Of a DNA stretch of 52,161 nt, positions 42,924 through 52,161 are shown piece after piece. The position numbers were made by a program, and so were the translations under genes. Under the pieces are notes generated by a model. That model did no database searches and was not told the origin of the DNA. It was given only the letters and a program-made list of their open reading frames with translations. The first letter of the stretch is position 1. Each line of letters begins with the position of its first letter. Source of the DNA: Rhodospirillales bacterium (lineage in GTDB: Bacteria > Pseudomonadota > Alphaproteobacteria > Reyranellales > Reyranellaceae); assembly GCA_009377525.1 (NCBI GenBank), contig WHTW01000041.1, positions 1 through 52,161 on the forward strand, written 5' to 3'.

Positions 42924-43655
42924 TCACCCGTTCGGCGGCTCGCCCGCCTTGATCCAGGCTCGGTAGAGCGCCTTGGTCTCGTCGTTGGGCGGATAGGTGC
43001 CGGTGATCGGCTTGCCCTGGCCCACACGGATGGCGACGAACTTCTCCAGCCGCTCCTGCTCGAAGGAATCGCGCGCCACCTCGTCAGCAAGATGGTGCGG
43101 CACGACGATGGCGCCGTCCTCGTCGGCGACGATGACGTCGCCGGGATAGACCGCGACGCCGCAGATGCCGACCGGCGTCTGCACCTCGACTGGATGGAGA
43201 TGATTCATGCTGGGCGGCGCCGCGGCTGCCGAGCAGTAGACAGGAAAGTCGAACTTGCCGATCACCGGCGTATCGCGCATGGCGCCATCCGACAGCACGC
43301 CCGCCACGCCGCGCACCTTCAACCGAAGCGCCAGGATGTCACCCAAGGTCCCCGAGCGCGCGTTGCCCTCCGTGCCGATCACCAGCACGCAGCCCGCCGG
43401 CGTCTCCTCGATCGCCTTGCGCTGGGCCGACGGCGGATCGTTGGGCGTCGGCGGCTTGTCGAGATCCTCGCGGCCGGGAATGTAGCGCAGCGTGTAGGCC
43501 GGGCCGACCAGCCGCGTCGCCTTGGGATTGAGCGGCCGCAAGCCGTTCACCGCCGTGTTGCGAAAGCCGCGCTTCAGCATCTGCATGGAGACGGTGGCCG
43601 TGCTGGCATACATGAAGTTCTTGATGGTCTCGGCCGACAGCGGCTCGTTGCTCAT
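42924..43655 (-). CDS. RraA-family protein (RNase E regulator / aldolase-like)
   Basis: A 243-residue protein of the RraA/dimethylmenaquinone methyltransferase-like fold. ATRLVGPAYTLRYIPG, GTEGNARSGTLGDILALRLKVRGVAGVLSDGAMRD and GDVIVADEDGAIVVP are typical. Family members include the RNase E inhibitor RraA and 4-hydroxy-4-methyl-2-oxoglutarate aldolase. The conserved GxxxGxxR/D substrate residues suggest the aldolase-like group is as likely as the RNase regulator, so no symbol is given. Confidence 0.88.
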   Translation of the reverse strand: MSNEPLSAETIKNFMYASTATVSMQMLKRGFRNTAVNGLRPLNPKATRLVGPAYTLRYIPGREDLDKPPTPNDPPSAQRKAIEETPAGCVLVIGTEGNARSGTLGDILALRLKVRGVAGVLSDGAMRDTPVIGKFDFPVYCSAAAAPPSMNHLHPVEVQTPVGICGVAVYPGDVIVADEDGAIVVPHHLADEVARDSFEQERLEKFVAIRVGQGKPITGTYPPNDETKALYRAWIKAGEPPNG

Positions 43656-43709
43656 GGTGTTTCCTCACGTTGCCGTCATGACGATTTTTACTTCATCAAC
43701 GCTGGTGCG

Positions 43710-45224
43710 TCACAGCAGCGATCCCTGGTTGCCGCTGCCGCCGTCGCGGCGGCGCGGCGGCGCCGCAGGCCGCGGCGCAGCGCCTGCGCCGTCCGTCACC
43801 TTGGCACCGATCTTGCCATCGGCGAACTCGATGTTGAGCGCATCGCCGGCGCGAGTGTCGGCCGCAGCCAGCACGGGATGACCGTCCTGGTCGCGCACCA
43901 GGGCAAAGCCGCGCTGCAACACCGAATGGAAGGAGTAGCTCTCCAGAAGCTTGCCGAGCTGATCAACCTGGCGCTCGCCATGCAGCAATAGGTCGCCACT
44001 ATGGCGTCCTAGTTGGTCGCCGTAACGCTCGAGTCGTTCAAGCATGCGCTCGGCCTTTTGCAGCGTGTCGGCCTTGAACCGCTCGGCCGCCGACTTCAGC
44101 GCCCGAACTTCGCTATCGAACAGTTGTTGTTTGGCGTCGATCACCCGTTGAGGGCTGACCAGCCGCGCCGCCGCCAGCGCATGGCCGCGGCGTTCGACCA
44201 GTCCGCGCGTCGCCAGCGCCAGGCGCTCGCCGCTGACGTCGAGCCGCTGCTGGCGCTCCTCGATCAGGCGCAGGGGATCACCGAGCCCGCGCGCCAGGCC
44301 GGTCACGGCGAGCGTGGCCTCGCGCAGCACGCGGTTCATACAGGCGATGGTGCGCTTGCCGAAGTCGAGCGTCTGGGCGATCAGATCGGCGCGCACCGGC
44401 ACGGCCATCTCGGCCGCCGCGGTCGGCGTCGGCGCACGGCGATCGGAGGCGAAGTCGATCAGGGTCGTGTCGGTCTCGTGCCCGACCGCCGAGATCAGCG
44501 GGATGGTCGAGGCCGCCGCGGCGCGCACCACGATCTCCTCATTGAAGGCCCACAGGTCTTCCAGGCTGCCGCCGCCGCGCGCCACGATCAGCACGTCGGG
44601 CCGCGGCACGGGGCCTTGCTCGGGCAGCCGATTGAAGCCCGCGATCGCTGCCGCCACCTCGCCCGCCGCCTTCTCGCCCTGCACCGCCACAGGCCAGATC
44701 AGCACACGGCGCGGGAAGCGGTCGGCCAAGCGATGCAGGATGTCTCGGATCACCGCACCCGACGGCGAGGTCACGACGCCCACGACCTCCGGCAGGAACG
44801 GCAGCGCCCGCTTGCGCTCGGCGTCGAACAGTCCCTCGGCGGCGAGCTTCTTGCGCCGGTCCTCCAAAAGCTTCAGCAGCGCACCCTCGCCGGCGAGCTC
44901 CAGGCGATCGACGATGATCTGGTAGCGCGATGAGCCGGCATAGGTCGTGAGCCTGCCGGTGGCGATGACCTCCAGCCCCTCCTCGATCCGGATGCCGAGC
45001 CGCGGGATCGTGCCCTTCCAGCACACGCCGTCGAGCACGGCATTTTCGTCCTTGAGCCGGAAATAGCAATGACCCGAGTGCGGGAACGACGGCTGGCTGA
45101 TCTCGCCGCGCACGCGCACGCGCGGAAACGCCGTCTCGATCTCGCGCTTCAGGGCAAAGGAGAGCTCCGAAACGGTGAATTCCGGGACGTTGCTGGTGAC
45201 CTGTTCGGGCGCCGTCGATTCCAT
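43710..45224 (-). CDS. xseA: Exodeoxyribonuclease VII large subunit
   Basis: A 504-residue subunit of the enzyme that degrades single-stranded DNA to oligonucleotides. The N-terminal OB-fold (FTVSELSFALKREIETAFPRV, RVRGEISQPSFPHSGHCYFRLKD) and the catalytic domain with VVGVVTSPSGAVIRDILHRL, PDVLIVARGGGSLEDLWAFN and SAVGHETDTTLIDFASDRRAPTP in outline are diagnostic. The C-terminal part is a long coiled coil. It lies 9 bp downstream of the VapC-type gene; the small subunit gene is not in this window. Confidence 0.95.
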   Translation of the reverse strand: MESTAPEQVTSNVPEFTVSELSFALKREIETAFPRVRVRGEISQPSFPHSGHCYFRLKDENAVLDGVCWKGTIPRLGIRIEEGLEVIATGRLTTYAGSSRYQIIVDRLELAGEGALLKLLEDRRKKLAAEGLFDAERKRALPFLPEVVGVVTSPSGAVIRDILHRLADRFPRRVLIWPVAVQGEKAAGEVAAAIAGFNRLPEQGPVPRPDVLIVARGGGSLEDLWAFNEEIVVRAAAASTIPLISAVGHETDTTLIDFASDRRAPTPTAAAEMAVPVRADLIAQTLDFGKRTIACMNRVLREATLAVTGLARGLGDPLRLIEERQQRLDVSGERLALATRGLVERRGHALAAARLVSPQRVIDAKQQLFDSEVRALKSAAERFKADTLQKAERMLERLERYGDQLGRHSGDLLLHGERQVDQLGKLLESYSFHSVLQRGFALVRDQDGHPVLAAADTRAGDALNIEFADGKIGAKVTDGAGAAPRPAAPPRRRDGGSGNQGSLL

Positions 45225-45233
45225 GGCGCGACG

Positions 45234-45638
45234 CTACACCCGGGCATCGATGCGGGCGAGCGGACCCTTCCAAGAAAGCAGGCGTGCGTCGGAAGTGACG
45301 AGACTGGCTTCCGTCCTGAGCGCCGTGGCGACGATGAAGCGGTCGGCCGGATCGGGATGAAGGCCGGCAAGCGCGACGGCTTCGATGGCAAGCTCCCCGT
45401 CCAAGGGAACTTCTTCTATCCCGAGTTGGAAGGCGTCGACGCGCCACTGATTGAGCGACTTCTCGAGCACGATGCGGTTCTTGGATACCAGGACAGCGAC
45501 TTCCCAAATCGAAGCAGCCGAGATCATTACTCGACTCGTGCGCAAGGCTCCGTCGACCTGTTCAATGGCATGCGAACCCATGCGGGCATTGCGCTCAAGC
45601 AACCATATGAGCGCGTTCGTATCGAGGACGACGCTCAT
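45234..45638 (-). CDS. PIN-domain toxin, VapC-like
   Basis: A 134-residue PIN ribonuclease. The acidic residues are in VVLDTNALIWLLE (first Asp), SAASIWEVAVL (Glu) and HPDPADRFIVATAL (Asp pair), the standard VapC set. It probably cleaves tRNA or other RNA when not held by its antitoxin. Its ATG overlaps the antitoxin stop (ATGA at 45635-45638), the usual type II arrangement. ATG 45638 is chosen; an in-frame ATG upstream would lie inside the antitoxin gene. Confidence 0.92.
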   Translation of the reverse strand: MSVVLDTNALIWLLERNARMGSHAIEQVDGALRTSRVMISAASIWEVAVLVSKNRIVLEKSLNQWRVDAFQLGIEEVPLDGELAIEAVALAGLHPDPADRFIVATALRTEASLVTSDARLLSWKGPLARIDARV

Positions 45639-45868
45639 TCCTTCAATGCTTCCCACTCGACACCAAGCGGTTCGTCGAGATCGCCCACGATCTTGATCGA
45701 TCCCTTCATGGCGCCAAAAAGCGTCTTTGGCTTCTGAACGAACGGGACGATTTCAGCGACCGGCTTGCCATTCTTGGTCACGATGACGCGCTCGTGCTTG
45801 GAGGCGACGTCATCCAGCACGCCCAAAAACTTCGCTTTGCACTCCGACGCTTTCATGGTTTTTGTCAT
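45635..45868 (-). CDS. Phd/YefM-type antitoxin
   Basis: A 77-residue antitoxin. MKASECKAKFLGVLDDVASK and ERVIVTKNGKPVAEIVPF form the Phd/YefM DNA-binding fold. The C-terminal LFGAMKGSIKIVGDLDEPLGVEWEALKE in outline is the toxin-binding tail. It sits immediately upstream of the VapC-like toxin. Tandem palindromes at 45885-45909, 17-41 bp from its start, are its likely operator. ATG 45868 (or 45856) is the start. Confidence 0.9.
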   Translation of the reverse strand: MTKTMKASECKAKFLGVLDDVASKHERVIVTKNGKPVAEIVPFVQKPKTLFGAMKGSIKIVGDLDEPLGVEWEALKE

Positions 45869-45884
45869 GGCAGAACCCGCAATG

Positions 45885-45909
45885 TGACCATGGTCATGAC
45901 CAATGGTCA
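45885..45909. promoter_or_regulatory. Tandem palindromic operators of the toxin-antitoxin genes
   Basis: TGACCATGGTCA (45885-45896) is directly followed by TGACCAATGGTCA (45897-45909), two copies of one palindrome. They lie upstream of the antitoxin start and only 40-65 bp from the divergent purD start, so a bound antitoxin could touch both promoters. Confidence 0.8.
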
Positions 45910-45948
45910 TATTGGCATATTGGGGCCTGATTTCAAGAGGTTGGGGAA

Positions 45949-47226
45949 ATGCGAATCCTGGTCGTGGGCGGCGGTGGCCGCGAACACTCCCTCTGCTGGG
46001 CGATTTCGGCCTCTCCCCTGTGCGCAAAATTATACTGCGCTCCCGGCAATGCCGGCATTGCCCAGGTGGCCGAATGCATTGACGTCGCCGCCGAGGACGT
46101 TGCGGGCCAAGTGGCGCTGGCCAAGCGGGAGAAGATCGATTTCGTGGTGGTGGGGCCGGAGGTGCCGCTGGCGATGGGCCTGGCTGACCGCCTGGCCGAG
46201 GCCGGCATAAAGGTATTCGGCCCTTCGCAGAAGGCGGCGCAGCTCGAAAGCTCGAAGGGCTTCACCAAGGAGCTGTGCAAGCGCCACAACATCCCGACCG
46301 GCGCCTATGAGCGCTTCACCGACGCCGACAAGGCCGCGGCCTACATCAAGGCGCAAGGCGCGCCGATCGTGGTCAAGGCCGATGGCCTCGCCGCCGGCAA
46401 GGGCGTCGTGGTGGCCGAGACGGTCGAGCAGGCGATCGAGGCGGCACGCGACATGCTGTCGGGCAACCGCTTCGGCGCGGCCGGCGCCTCGGTGGTGATC
46501 GAGGAGTTTCTGGTCGGCGAGGAGATGAGCTTCTTCGCGCTCAGCGACGGCGAGCATGTCCTGCCGCTGATCGGCGCACAGGACCACAAGCGCGCCTTCG
46601 ACGGCGACAAGGGCCCCAACACCGGCGGCATGGGCGCCTACTCGCCGGCGCCGATCTTCGATGCGGCCATGCAGAAGCGCACCATGGACGAGATCATCCT
46701 GCCCACTGCGCGCGCCATGGCCGAGGCCGGCATGCCGTTCAAGGGCGTGTTCTATGCTGGCCTGATGATCACGGCGCAGGGCCCGAAGATCTTCGAGTAC
46801 AACTGCCGCTTCGGCGATCCCGAGTGCCAGGTGCTGATGATGCGGCTCAAGTCCGACATCCTGCCGGCGCTGATCGCCTGTGCCGACGGCGGGCTAAAGC
46901 ATTTCGACCTGCGCTGGTCGAACGAATCGGCGCTGACCGTGGTGATGGCCGCCAAGGGCTATCCCGATGCCTACCAGAAAGGCACCGAAATCCGCGGCCT
47001 GGAAGCCGCCGGCAAGGTAGAGGGCGTGCAAATTTTCCATGCTGGCACCAAGCCTGACGGCAAGCGCGTGCTGGCCAATGGCGGGCGCGTGCTGAACGTC
47101 ACCGCCATGGCGCCGACCGTCGAGGAAGCCCGCAACCGCGCCTACCGCGCCGTCGACCTGATCGACTGGCCGGAGGGCTTCTGCCGGCGGGATATCGCTT
47201 GGCGGGTGGTCGGCCGGCGGCCGTGA
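45949..47226 (+). CDS. purD: Phosphoribosylamine--glycine ligase
   Basis: A 425-residue ATP-grasp enzyme of purine synthesis that joins glycine to phosphoribosylamine. It starts [20 protein letters not shown], with [12 protein letters not shown], the ATP-grasp segment [19 protein letters not shown], and the [13 protein letters not shown] signature ([14 protein letters not shown]). Full length, with a start at ATG 45949 matching the family. It is divergent from the toxin-antitoxin pair. Confidence 0.96.
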   Translation: MRILVVGGGGREHSLCWAISASPLCAKLYCAPGNAGIAQVAECIDVAAEDVAGQVALAKREKIDFVVVGPEVPLAMGLADRLAEAGIKVFGPSQKAAQLESSKGFTKELCKRHNIPTGAYERFTDADKAAAYIKAQGAPIVVKADGLAAGKGVVVAETVEQAIEAARDMLSGNRFGAAGASVVIEEFLVGEEMSFFALSDGEHVLPLIGAQDHKRAFDGDKGPNTGGMGAYSPAPIFDAAMQKRTMDEIILPTARAMAEAGMPFKGVFYAGLMITAQGPKIFEYNCRFGDPECQVLMMRLKSDILPALIACADGGLKHFDLRWSNESALTVVMAAKGYPDAYQKGTEIRGLEAAGKVEGVQIFHAGTKPDGKRVLANGGRVLNVTAMAPTVEEARNRAYRAVDLIDWPEGFCRRDIAWRVVGRRP

Positions 47227-47258
47227 CAGCCCGCTCGGTCAAAGACTAAGGTCGATCC

Positions 47259-48386
47259 ATGCCCGATTCACCAGACCTCTCGCAGCGCCTGCTGGCGCAG
47301 CTTCGCTTCCCCTGCGGCGACGTGCCGGAGCCCGGCACCATCAAGAACGTCGCGCCCGGCATCTACTGGCTGCGCATGCCGCTGCCCTTCCAGCTCAACC
47401 ACATCAACCTGTGGTTGGTCGAGGACGTCGACGGCTGGACCATCGTCGACACCGGCATCAACACGCCCGAGACGCGCGGCTTGTGGGAGAAGATCTTCAC
47501 CACCCGGCTCGCCGGCAAGCCGGTCAAGCGCGTGATCGCCACCCATCTCCATCCCGACCATGTCGGCCTGGCGGGCTGGCTGTGCGAGCGCTGGGGCGCC
47601 CAACTGTGGATGACGCTGGGCGAATACATGAGCGCCATCGCCGCCCGCAACGACTTCATCGAGAACGAGGATCTGCGCGCCGCTCATCTGGCGCGCAACG
47701 GCGTGCCGGCCGACCGCGTCCCCCTGTTCCACCGCCACAAGGGCGGCTACGCCAAGGGCGTGGCGCCGCTGCCGCCGTCGTTCCAGCGCTTGATCCATGC
47801 CCATCCGATCAGCCTGGGCGGCCATCGCTGGGACGTCATCGTCGGCCGTGGGCACGCGCCCGAGCATGCCTCGCTGTGGTGCCCGGAGCTCAACGTGCTG
47901 ATCGCAGGCGACCAGGTGCTGCCCAAGATCAGCACCAACGTCGGCGTATGGCCCAACGAACCGCAGGCAGATGCGCTCACCTGGTTCCTCGATGGCTTCT
48001 CGCGCTTCCGCCGCCTGCCCGCCGACGCGCTGGTGCTGCCGAGCCACGGCTTCCCCTTCATCGGCCTGCACACCCGGCTCGACCAGCTCGTCGCCCATCA
48101 CGATGCGCGCTTGAACGACATGACCGCCGCCATCGCCCGTCGCGGCGCCGAGGGTGCCACCGGCTGGGACATGGTGCCGGTCCTGTTCCCGCGCCATCTC
48201 GACAACAACCAGATCGTCTTCGCCTTTGGCGAGACCCTGGCGCATCTGCACTGCCTGGAGACGCGGGCCCGCGCAAAGCGCGTCGTCGTGGACGGGGTGC
48301 ACCGCTTCGTCGCCCTGATCGATCCTCATGCCCAGCCGCCGGCCGACGATTCGGACGCCGACGTCATGGACGTCGGCACCGCTTAA
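47259..48386 (+). CDS. Metallo-beta-lactamase-fold hydrolase
   Basis: A 375-residue MBL-fold protein. The metal motif is THLHPDHVGLAGW (HxHxDH, about 96-106). Further ligands appear as GRGHAPEHASLWCPELNVLIAGDQVLP and the terminal His in VLPSHGFPF. The extended C-terminus (about 300-375) includes LETRARAKRVVVDGVHRFVAL, seen in MBL proteins of the thioesterase/glyoxalase II-like group. Substrate unknown. It is 32 bp downstream of purD on the same strand. Confidence 0.9.
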   Translation: MPDSPDLSQRLLAQLRFPCGDVPEPGTIKNVAPGIYWLRMPLPFQLNHINLWLVEDVDGWTIVDTGINTPETRGLWEKIFTTRLAGKPVKRVIATHLHPDHVGLAGWLCERWGAQLWMTLGEYMSAIAARNDFIENEDLRAAHLARNGVPADRVPLFHRHKGGYAKGVAPLPPSFQRLIHAHPISLGGHRWDVIVGRGHAPEHASLWCPELNVLIAGDQVLPKISTNVGVWPNEPQADALTWFLDGFSRFRRLPADALVLPSHGFPFIGLHTRLDQLVAHHDARLNDMTAAIARRGAEGATGWDMVPVLFPRHLDNNQIVFAFGETLAHLHCLETRARAKRVVVDGVHRFVALIDPHAQPPADDSDADVMDVGTA

Positions 48387-48838
48387 ACCGGCTCGCGTTG
48401 CCAGCGATAGCGGACGTCCGGCATCTTTTCCTCGTTGTCGTGGCCGTCGCTGAACCGGATCGCCTTGAAGCCGTGCCGTTCATAGAACCGGCGGGCATGG
48501 GTGTTCGCCTGGAAGCACCAGAGCTCCAGCGCCGTCTCACTCGATCGTTTGGCGCCTTCGATCAGCAGGCTGCCGGCGCCCGTGCCTATGAAGTCCGGAT
48601 GGGTGTAGAGCAGGCAGACCTCCTCCTCCTGCCGCGCCAGAAACGCGACGACACCCTTGTTTCCTTCGGCGACCGTAACGGCGCATTCCTTCAGGACCAC
48701 GTTCTCGATGAACCAGCGATCCTCTTCTTCCGTGTGCAGCATCGGCAGGAAGCTGAGCAGCCGGAAGGACGGCGAGAATACCCGGGCGATCGCTGCCGCG
48801 TCGTTGGCAGTCGCCGGCCGGGTTGAGAAATTCGCCAT
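48383..48838 (-). CDS. GNAT-family N-acetyltransferase
   Basis: A 151-residue acetyltransferase. It starts [17 protein letters not shown], has [23 protein letters not shown] (acetyl-CoA binding loop GTGAGS) and ends [22 protein letters not shown], a textbook GNAT pattern. The acceptor is unknown. It overlaps the stop of the convergent MBL gene by 4 bp and its start is 24 bp from the divergent queA start. Confidence 0.9.
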   Translation of the reverse strand: MANFSTRPATANDAAAIARVFSPSFRLLSFLPMLHTEEEDRWFIENVVLKECAVTVAEGNKGVVAFLARQEEEVCLLYTHPDFIGTGAGSLLIEGAKRSSETALELWCFQANTHARRFYERHGFKAIRFSDGHDNEEKMPDVRYRWQREPV

Positions 48839-48862
48839 CGCGTCATATTGAACCCGCTGCAG

Positions 48863-49903
48863 ATGCGCGTCGATCTCTTCGACTTCGACCTCCCCGACGA
48901 GCTGATCGCCCAGCGGCCCGTGCAGCCGCGCGACGCCGCGCGCCTGCTCGACGTGGCACCCGACGGCCTGCACGACCGCACGGTGCGCGACCTGCCTTCG
49001 CTGCTGCGCCGCGGCGATCTTCTGGTCTTCAACGACACCAGGGTGATCCCGGCGCGGCTCAGGGGCGTGCGCGGCGCTACGGCCGGACGGCAGGACGTCG
49101 CGGTCGAAGCGCTGCTGATCCGCGACCTGGGCGGCGGTCGCTGGCTTTCCTTCGCCCGGCCGACCAAGCGATTGCGGACGGGTGATGGCATTGCCTTCAC
49201 CGGCTTTGGCGCCACAGTCGAAGCCAAGAACGAGGACGGCTCGGTTGTCATGGCTTTCGACACGAGAGGTCCAAGCTTTCTCGCCGCCCTCGAGCAAGGC
49301 GGTGCGATGCCGTTGCCGCCCTACATCCGTGGCGGCGTGGCCGACACCCAGGACCGCGCCGACTATCAGACCATGTTTGCCCGCTACGACGGCTCGGTCG
49401 CCGCACCCACCGCCGGCCTGCACTTCACGCCGGCCCTGATGGCCTCGCTGGCCGACGCCGGCATCGCCACGGCAAGCGTGACCCTGCATGTCGGCGCCGG
49501 CACCTTCCAGCCGGTACGCGCCCTCGACACCGATGCCCACACCATGCATGCCGAATGGGGCGAGGTGCCCGCCAACACCGCCCGCGCCGTCGAGGAAACG
49601 CGTGCCGCGGGTGGCCGCGTGGTGTCGATCGGCACGACCTCGCTGCGTCTGCTCGAATCGGTCGCGCGGGCCCATGACGGCGCCATGGCCGCGTGGACCG
49701 GCGAAACCGACATCTTCATCGCGCCGGGCTTTCGCTTCCGCGCCGTCGACCTGCTGCTGACCAACTTCCATCTGCCGCGCTCGACGCTCTTCATGCTGGT
49801 GGCGGCCTTCGCCGGCTTGGAGCGCATGAAGGCTGCCTATGCGCACGCCGTGCGCGAGCGATACCGCTTCTATTCCTACGGCGATTGTTGTTTGTTGAGG
49901 TGA
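48863..49903 (+). CDS. queA: tRNA preQ1(34) S-adenosylmethionine ribosyltransferase-isomerase
   Basis: A 346-residue enzyme that transfers ribosyl from S-adenosylmethionine to preQ1 in tRNA, giving epoxyqueuosine. [20 protein letters not shown] at the start, [31 protein letters not shown] and [16 protein letters not shown] sequence ([17 protein letters not shown]) are family signatures. ATG 48863 is the standard start; a TTG 15 bp upstream is possible. Its stop overlaps the tgt start by one base (TGATG). Confidence 0.96.
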   Translation: MRVDLFDFDLPDELIAQRPVQPRDAARLLDVAPDGLHDRTVRDLPSLLRRGDLLVFNDTRVIPARLRGVRGATAGRQDVAVEALLIRDLGGGRWLSFARPTKRLRTGDGIAFTGFGATVEAKNEDGSVVMAFDTRGPSFLAALEQGGAMPLPPYIRGGVADTQDRADYQTMFARYDGSVAAPTAGLHFTPALMASLADAGIATASVTLHVGAGTFQPVRALDTDAHTMHAEWGEVPANTARAVEETRAAGGRVVSIGTTSLRLLESVARAHDGAMAAWTGETDIFIAPGFRFRAVDLLLTNFHLPRSTLFMLVAAFAGLERMKAAYAHAVRERYRFYSYGDCCLLR

Positions 49904-51027
49904 TGAGTCTTTCCTTCGAATTGCTGCGCACCGACGGCGCGGCACGGCGCGGCCGCATCGGCACGGCACACGGCACCGTCGAGACGCCAGCCTTCATGCC
50001 GCTCGGCACCGGCGGCACGGTGAAGGCCATGCTGCCGCAGTCGGTCGCCGAGACCGGCGCGGAGATCGTACTGGGCAACACCTTCCACCTGATGCTGCGG
50101 CCGGGCGCCGAGCGCGTGGCCGCGCAGGGCGGCCTGCACAAGTTCATGAATTGGCCGCGGCCGATCCTGACCGATTCGGGTGGCTTCCAGGTGATGTCGC
50201 TCAAGGAGCTGCGCAAGCTCGATCCCGACGGCGTCACCTTCCGCTCGCCGTTCGACGGCTCGGAGCATCGGTTGACACCTGAGCGCTCGATTGAGATCCA
50301 GCATCTGCTCGACACCAACATCACCATGTCGTTTGATGAGTGCACGAGTTGGCCGGTCGAGCAGGATGCCGCCGCGTTCTCCATGCGACTGTCGATGAAA
50401 TGGGCCGAGCGCGGCAAGCGCGCCTTCGCCGACCGGCCGGGCTACGGCCTGTTCGGCATCGTGCAAGGCAGCGTCTATCCCGACCTGCGGGCCGACAGCG
50501 CCAAGGCGTTGACCGCCATCGGTTTCGATGGCTATGCCGTGGGCGGTCTCGCGGTGGGCGAGGGCCAGCAGGCCATGTTCGGTGTCCTTGATGTGACAAC
50601 GCCGATGCTGCCCACCGACCGGCCGCGCTACCTGATGGGCGTGGGCCGGCCGGCTGATATCGTCGGCGCCGTGAGGCGCGGCATCGACATGTTCGACTGC
50701 GTGCTGCCGACGCGCGGCGGCCGCACCGCGCAGGCCTTCACGCGCCGCGGCGAGCTCAATCTGCGCAACGCCCGCCATCGCGACGATCACCGGCCGATCG
50801 ACGAGCGGTGCGCCTGCCCCGCCTGCCGGCATCACAGCCGCGCCTACCTGCATCACCTGATCCGCGCCGAGGAGATTCTCGCGGCGATGCTTCTGACGTG
50901 GCACAATCTGCAGTACTACCAGGACATCATGCGCAGCCTCAGGGGCGCCATCGAAAGCGGCTCGCTCGACCACTGGATCGCCGCATTCGAGGAAGAACAG
51001 GGCCGCGGAGACATACCGCCATTGTGA
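49903..51027 (+). CDS. tgt: Queuine tRNA-ribosyltransferase
   Basis: A 374-residue enzyme that swaps guanine-34 of tRNA(GUN) for preQ1. [14 protein letters not shown] and [15 protein letters not shown] (substrate-binding Asp), [29 protein letters not shown] (nucleophile Asp) and the zinc site [17 protein letters not shown] are all present. The QueA-Tgt order is the usual operon of the queuosine pathway. It overlaps queA by one base. Confidence 0.96.
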   Translation: MSLSFELLRTDGAARRGRIGTAHGTVETPAFMPLGTGGTVKAMLPQSVAETGAEIVLGNTFHLMLRPGAERVAAQGGLHKFMNWPRPILTDSGGFQVMSLKELRKLDPDGVTFRSPFDGSEHRLTPERSIEIQHLLDTNITMSFDECTSWPVEQDAAAFSMRLSMKWAERGKRAFADRPGYGLFGIVQGSVYPDLRADSAKALTAIGFDGYAVGGLAVGEGQQAMFGVLDVTTPMLPTDRPRYLMGVGRPADIVGAVRRGIDMFDCVLPTRGGRTAQAFTRRGELNLRNARHRDDHRPIDERCACPACRHHSRAYLHHLIRAEEILAAMLLTWHNLQYYQDIMRSLRGAIESGSLDHWIAAFEEEQGRGDIPPL

Positions 51028-51040
51028 CGGAGCGTACGTA

Positions 51041-51649
51041 ATGCCGAACGAGGCGCTGATCGTGGTCGACATGCAGAACGATTTCTGCGAGGGCGGCGCT
51101 CTCGCCGTCCCGGGCGCGCGCGCGATCGTGCCGCTGGTCAACCGCCTGATCGGCCGCCACGATCATGTCGTGCTGACGCAGGACTGGCATCCGTCGGGCC
51201 ATGCCTCGTTCGCCAGCGCCTGGCGCGACGCCGAGCCCTTCACCACCGCGCAGTTCCCCTACGGGCCGCAGACCCTGTGGCCGGATCACTGCGTGCAGGG
51301 TACGCCGGGCGCGGAGTTCCATCCCGACCTGCATGCCACCAAGGTGCAGGTTATCGTGCGCAAGGGCTTCCATACCGGTATCGATTCCTACTCGGCGTTC
51401 CGCGAGAACGACCGCATGACGCGCACTGGTCTCGACGGCTACCTGAAGGCACGCGGCTTCACGCGGCTGATATTTTGCGGCCTGGCGCTCGACTACTGCG
51501 TTGCCTGGTCGGCGATCGACGCGCGCCAGGCCGGCTTCGACGTCGCCGTGGTTCAGGAGGCCACCGCCGCCATCGACCTCGACGGCAGCAAGAAGCGCAT
51601 GCTGACCGAGATGCGCCAGGCCGGCATCAATTTGAACGCGACGGCGTAG
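51041..51649 (+). CDS. pncA: Nicotinamidase
   Basis: A 202-residue isochorismatase-fold amidohydrolase that deamidates nicotinamide to nicotinate for NAD salvage. The catalytic Asp is in LIVVDMQNDFCEGGALAVPG, metal ligands in TQDWHPSGHASF, the Lys in KGFHTGIDSYSAF (preceding region), and the nucleophile Cys in FCGLALDYCVAWSA. It is 13 bp downstream of tgt, so probably in the same operon. Confidence 0.95.
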   Translation: MPNEALIVVDMQNDFCEGGALAVPGARAIVPLVNRLIGRHDHVVLTQDWHPSGHASFASAWRDAEPFTTAQFPYGPQTLWPDHCVQGTPGAEFHPDLHATKVQVIVRKGFHTGIDSYSAFRENDRMTRTGLDGYLKARGFTRLIFCGLALDYCVAWSAIDARQAGFDVAVVQEATAAIDLDGSKKRMLTEMRQAGINLNATA

Positions 51650-51683
51650 AACCGAGCGCCTCACCCTATCCACTTTTCATGCT

Positions 51684-51722
51684 CCTCTCCCCCGCTAGGG
51701 CGGCCCCGCTAGGGGGGAGAGG
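51684..51722. repeat. GC-rich inverted repeat after pncA
   Basis: CCTCTCCCCC (51684-51693) and GGGGGAGAGG (51713-51722) flank a GCTAGGGCGG...GCTAG core. Related CTCTCCCCCTAG sequence recurs at 51770-51782. No gene is visible in 51650-51850; it looks like a repeat-filled terminator region. Confidence 0.6.
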
Positions 51723-51850
51723 TTGGGTGGGGGGGTTACAGACAACCTTCGCAGCCCCCTCACCTAGCCTCTCCCCCTAGCCGGAACTTCCCCTCATTGG
51801 CATCGGCAGGTCGTTGATCCTGCGGGCATTTGTTGCGAGCGGGGGATGTT

Positions 51851-52161
51851 TTACTGGGTACGCTCGGGGGTAACGCCGAGCAACTCGAAGGCGCGTTGTT
51901 GGAGCGGGGTTGGGCGGGAATAGAGGGTGAGGAGGTAGTTTTCGTTGAGGGCGGTTGTTGCGTCGATGCGGGCGTAGGTTGCGAGATCGGCGAGCAGGCT
52001 GCGAAAGCTGTGGACCGGCAGACCGTCGGGCGTGCGTGCGGTCGATTGCTTGGCGAGGGCGGCGGGCGAGCGCTGGGCTTTGGCGACGCTGCTGGTGCGC
52101 AAAGCAGCGGCGGCGTCATGGTCGGTCTCGTCGTAGAGCAAGGGCGCGAGGCTGGCCCGCA
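51851..52161 (-). CDS. C-terminus of a transposase (cut by the window edge)
   Basis: The frame is open at the right edge and ends at 51851. It reads LAPLLYDETDHDAAAALRTS, RTPDGLPVHSFRSLLADLAT, NENYLLTLYSRPTPLQQRAFELLG, a C-terminal pattern I associate with IS1634/IS4-like transposases recurrent in alphaproteobacteria. The family name is from memory. The rest of the element, including the DDE core, lies outside the window. Confidence 0.7.
   Translation of the reverse strand, partial: RASLAPLLYDETDHDAAAALRTSSVAKAQRSPAALAKQSTARTPDGLPVHSFRSLLADLATYARIDATTALNENYLLTLYSRPTPLQQRAFELLGVTPERTQ

Overview
The window is GC-rich chromosomal DNA of an alphaproteobacterium. Supporting features are the rsmE-gshA pair divergent from ubiA, a TetR/DUF2852 pair, a plant/proteobacterial-type glutamate-cysteine ligase, a PlcP-like phospholipase followed by a glycosyltransferase, and many high-GC dispersed palindromes. 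A Rhodospirillales/Reyranella-like organism would fit, but that is a guess.

Left flank (1-4025) is the end of a genomic island. It holds a partial transposase-like zinc-ribbon gene, the broken start of an OLD-family ATPase/nuclease gene split by a complete ISAzo13-type insertion sequence with its 3-bp target duplication, an intact tRNA-Leu(CAA), a tyrosine integrase, and an orphan 5' half of a second tRNA-Leu(CAA) cut in the anticodon loop, which marks the island boundary.

4.1-20 kb holds catabolic and housekeeping genes: an acyl-CoA synthetase, an alpha/beta hydrolase, an NTF2-like protein, a quinone oxidoreductase, tldD, a cupin protein, a 2-dehydropantoate reductase, an amidohydrolase, a lone peptide-type substrate-binding protein, a VOC protein, gshA and rsmE. 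Two homologous non-coding modules with strong promoters flank the cupin gene (9.83-10.18 and 10.88-11.21 kb). They share spaced sequence boxes, a hairpin and a tract encoding a Gly-Gly-Lys repeat, and are the most novel-looking element here.

19-27 kb holds ubiA, a methyltransferase, a Cys-rich protein, creA, a DUF899 protein, an oxygenase, a UbiD-like decarboxylase, a small HEPN-like gene, a luciferase-like oxidoreductase and an EEP-fold hydrolase.

27.8-30.2 kb is a degenerating defence or toxin-antitoxin patch. An intact MNT nucleotidyltransferase gene is followed by its HEPN partner, which is broken by two copies of a TAGAGC...GCTCTAG double-hairpin repeat. A third copy supplies the stop codon of a gene further on. 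In between is a TetR repressor with two matching operators and its likely target, a DUF2852 membrane protein.

31-45 kb: CaiB-type CoA-transferase; leuA with a leader peptide and attenuator; tldE/pmbA (partner of tldD); lytic transglycosylase; a two-gene unit of a GNAT-like protein and a small basic protein; a DagK / PlcP-like / glycosyltransferase group that could interconvert phospholipid, diacylglycerol and glycolipid; an RraA-like protein; xseA.

45-52 kb: VapC-type toxin and antitoxin with tandem palindromic operators, purD, a metallo-beta-lactamase-fold hydrolase, a GNAT acetyltransferase, queA-tgt (queuosine in tRNA), a nicotinamidase, and the C-terminus of a transposase at the right edge.
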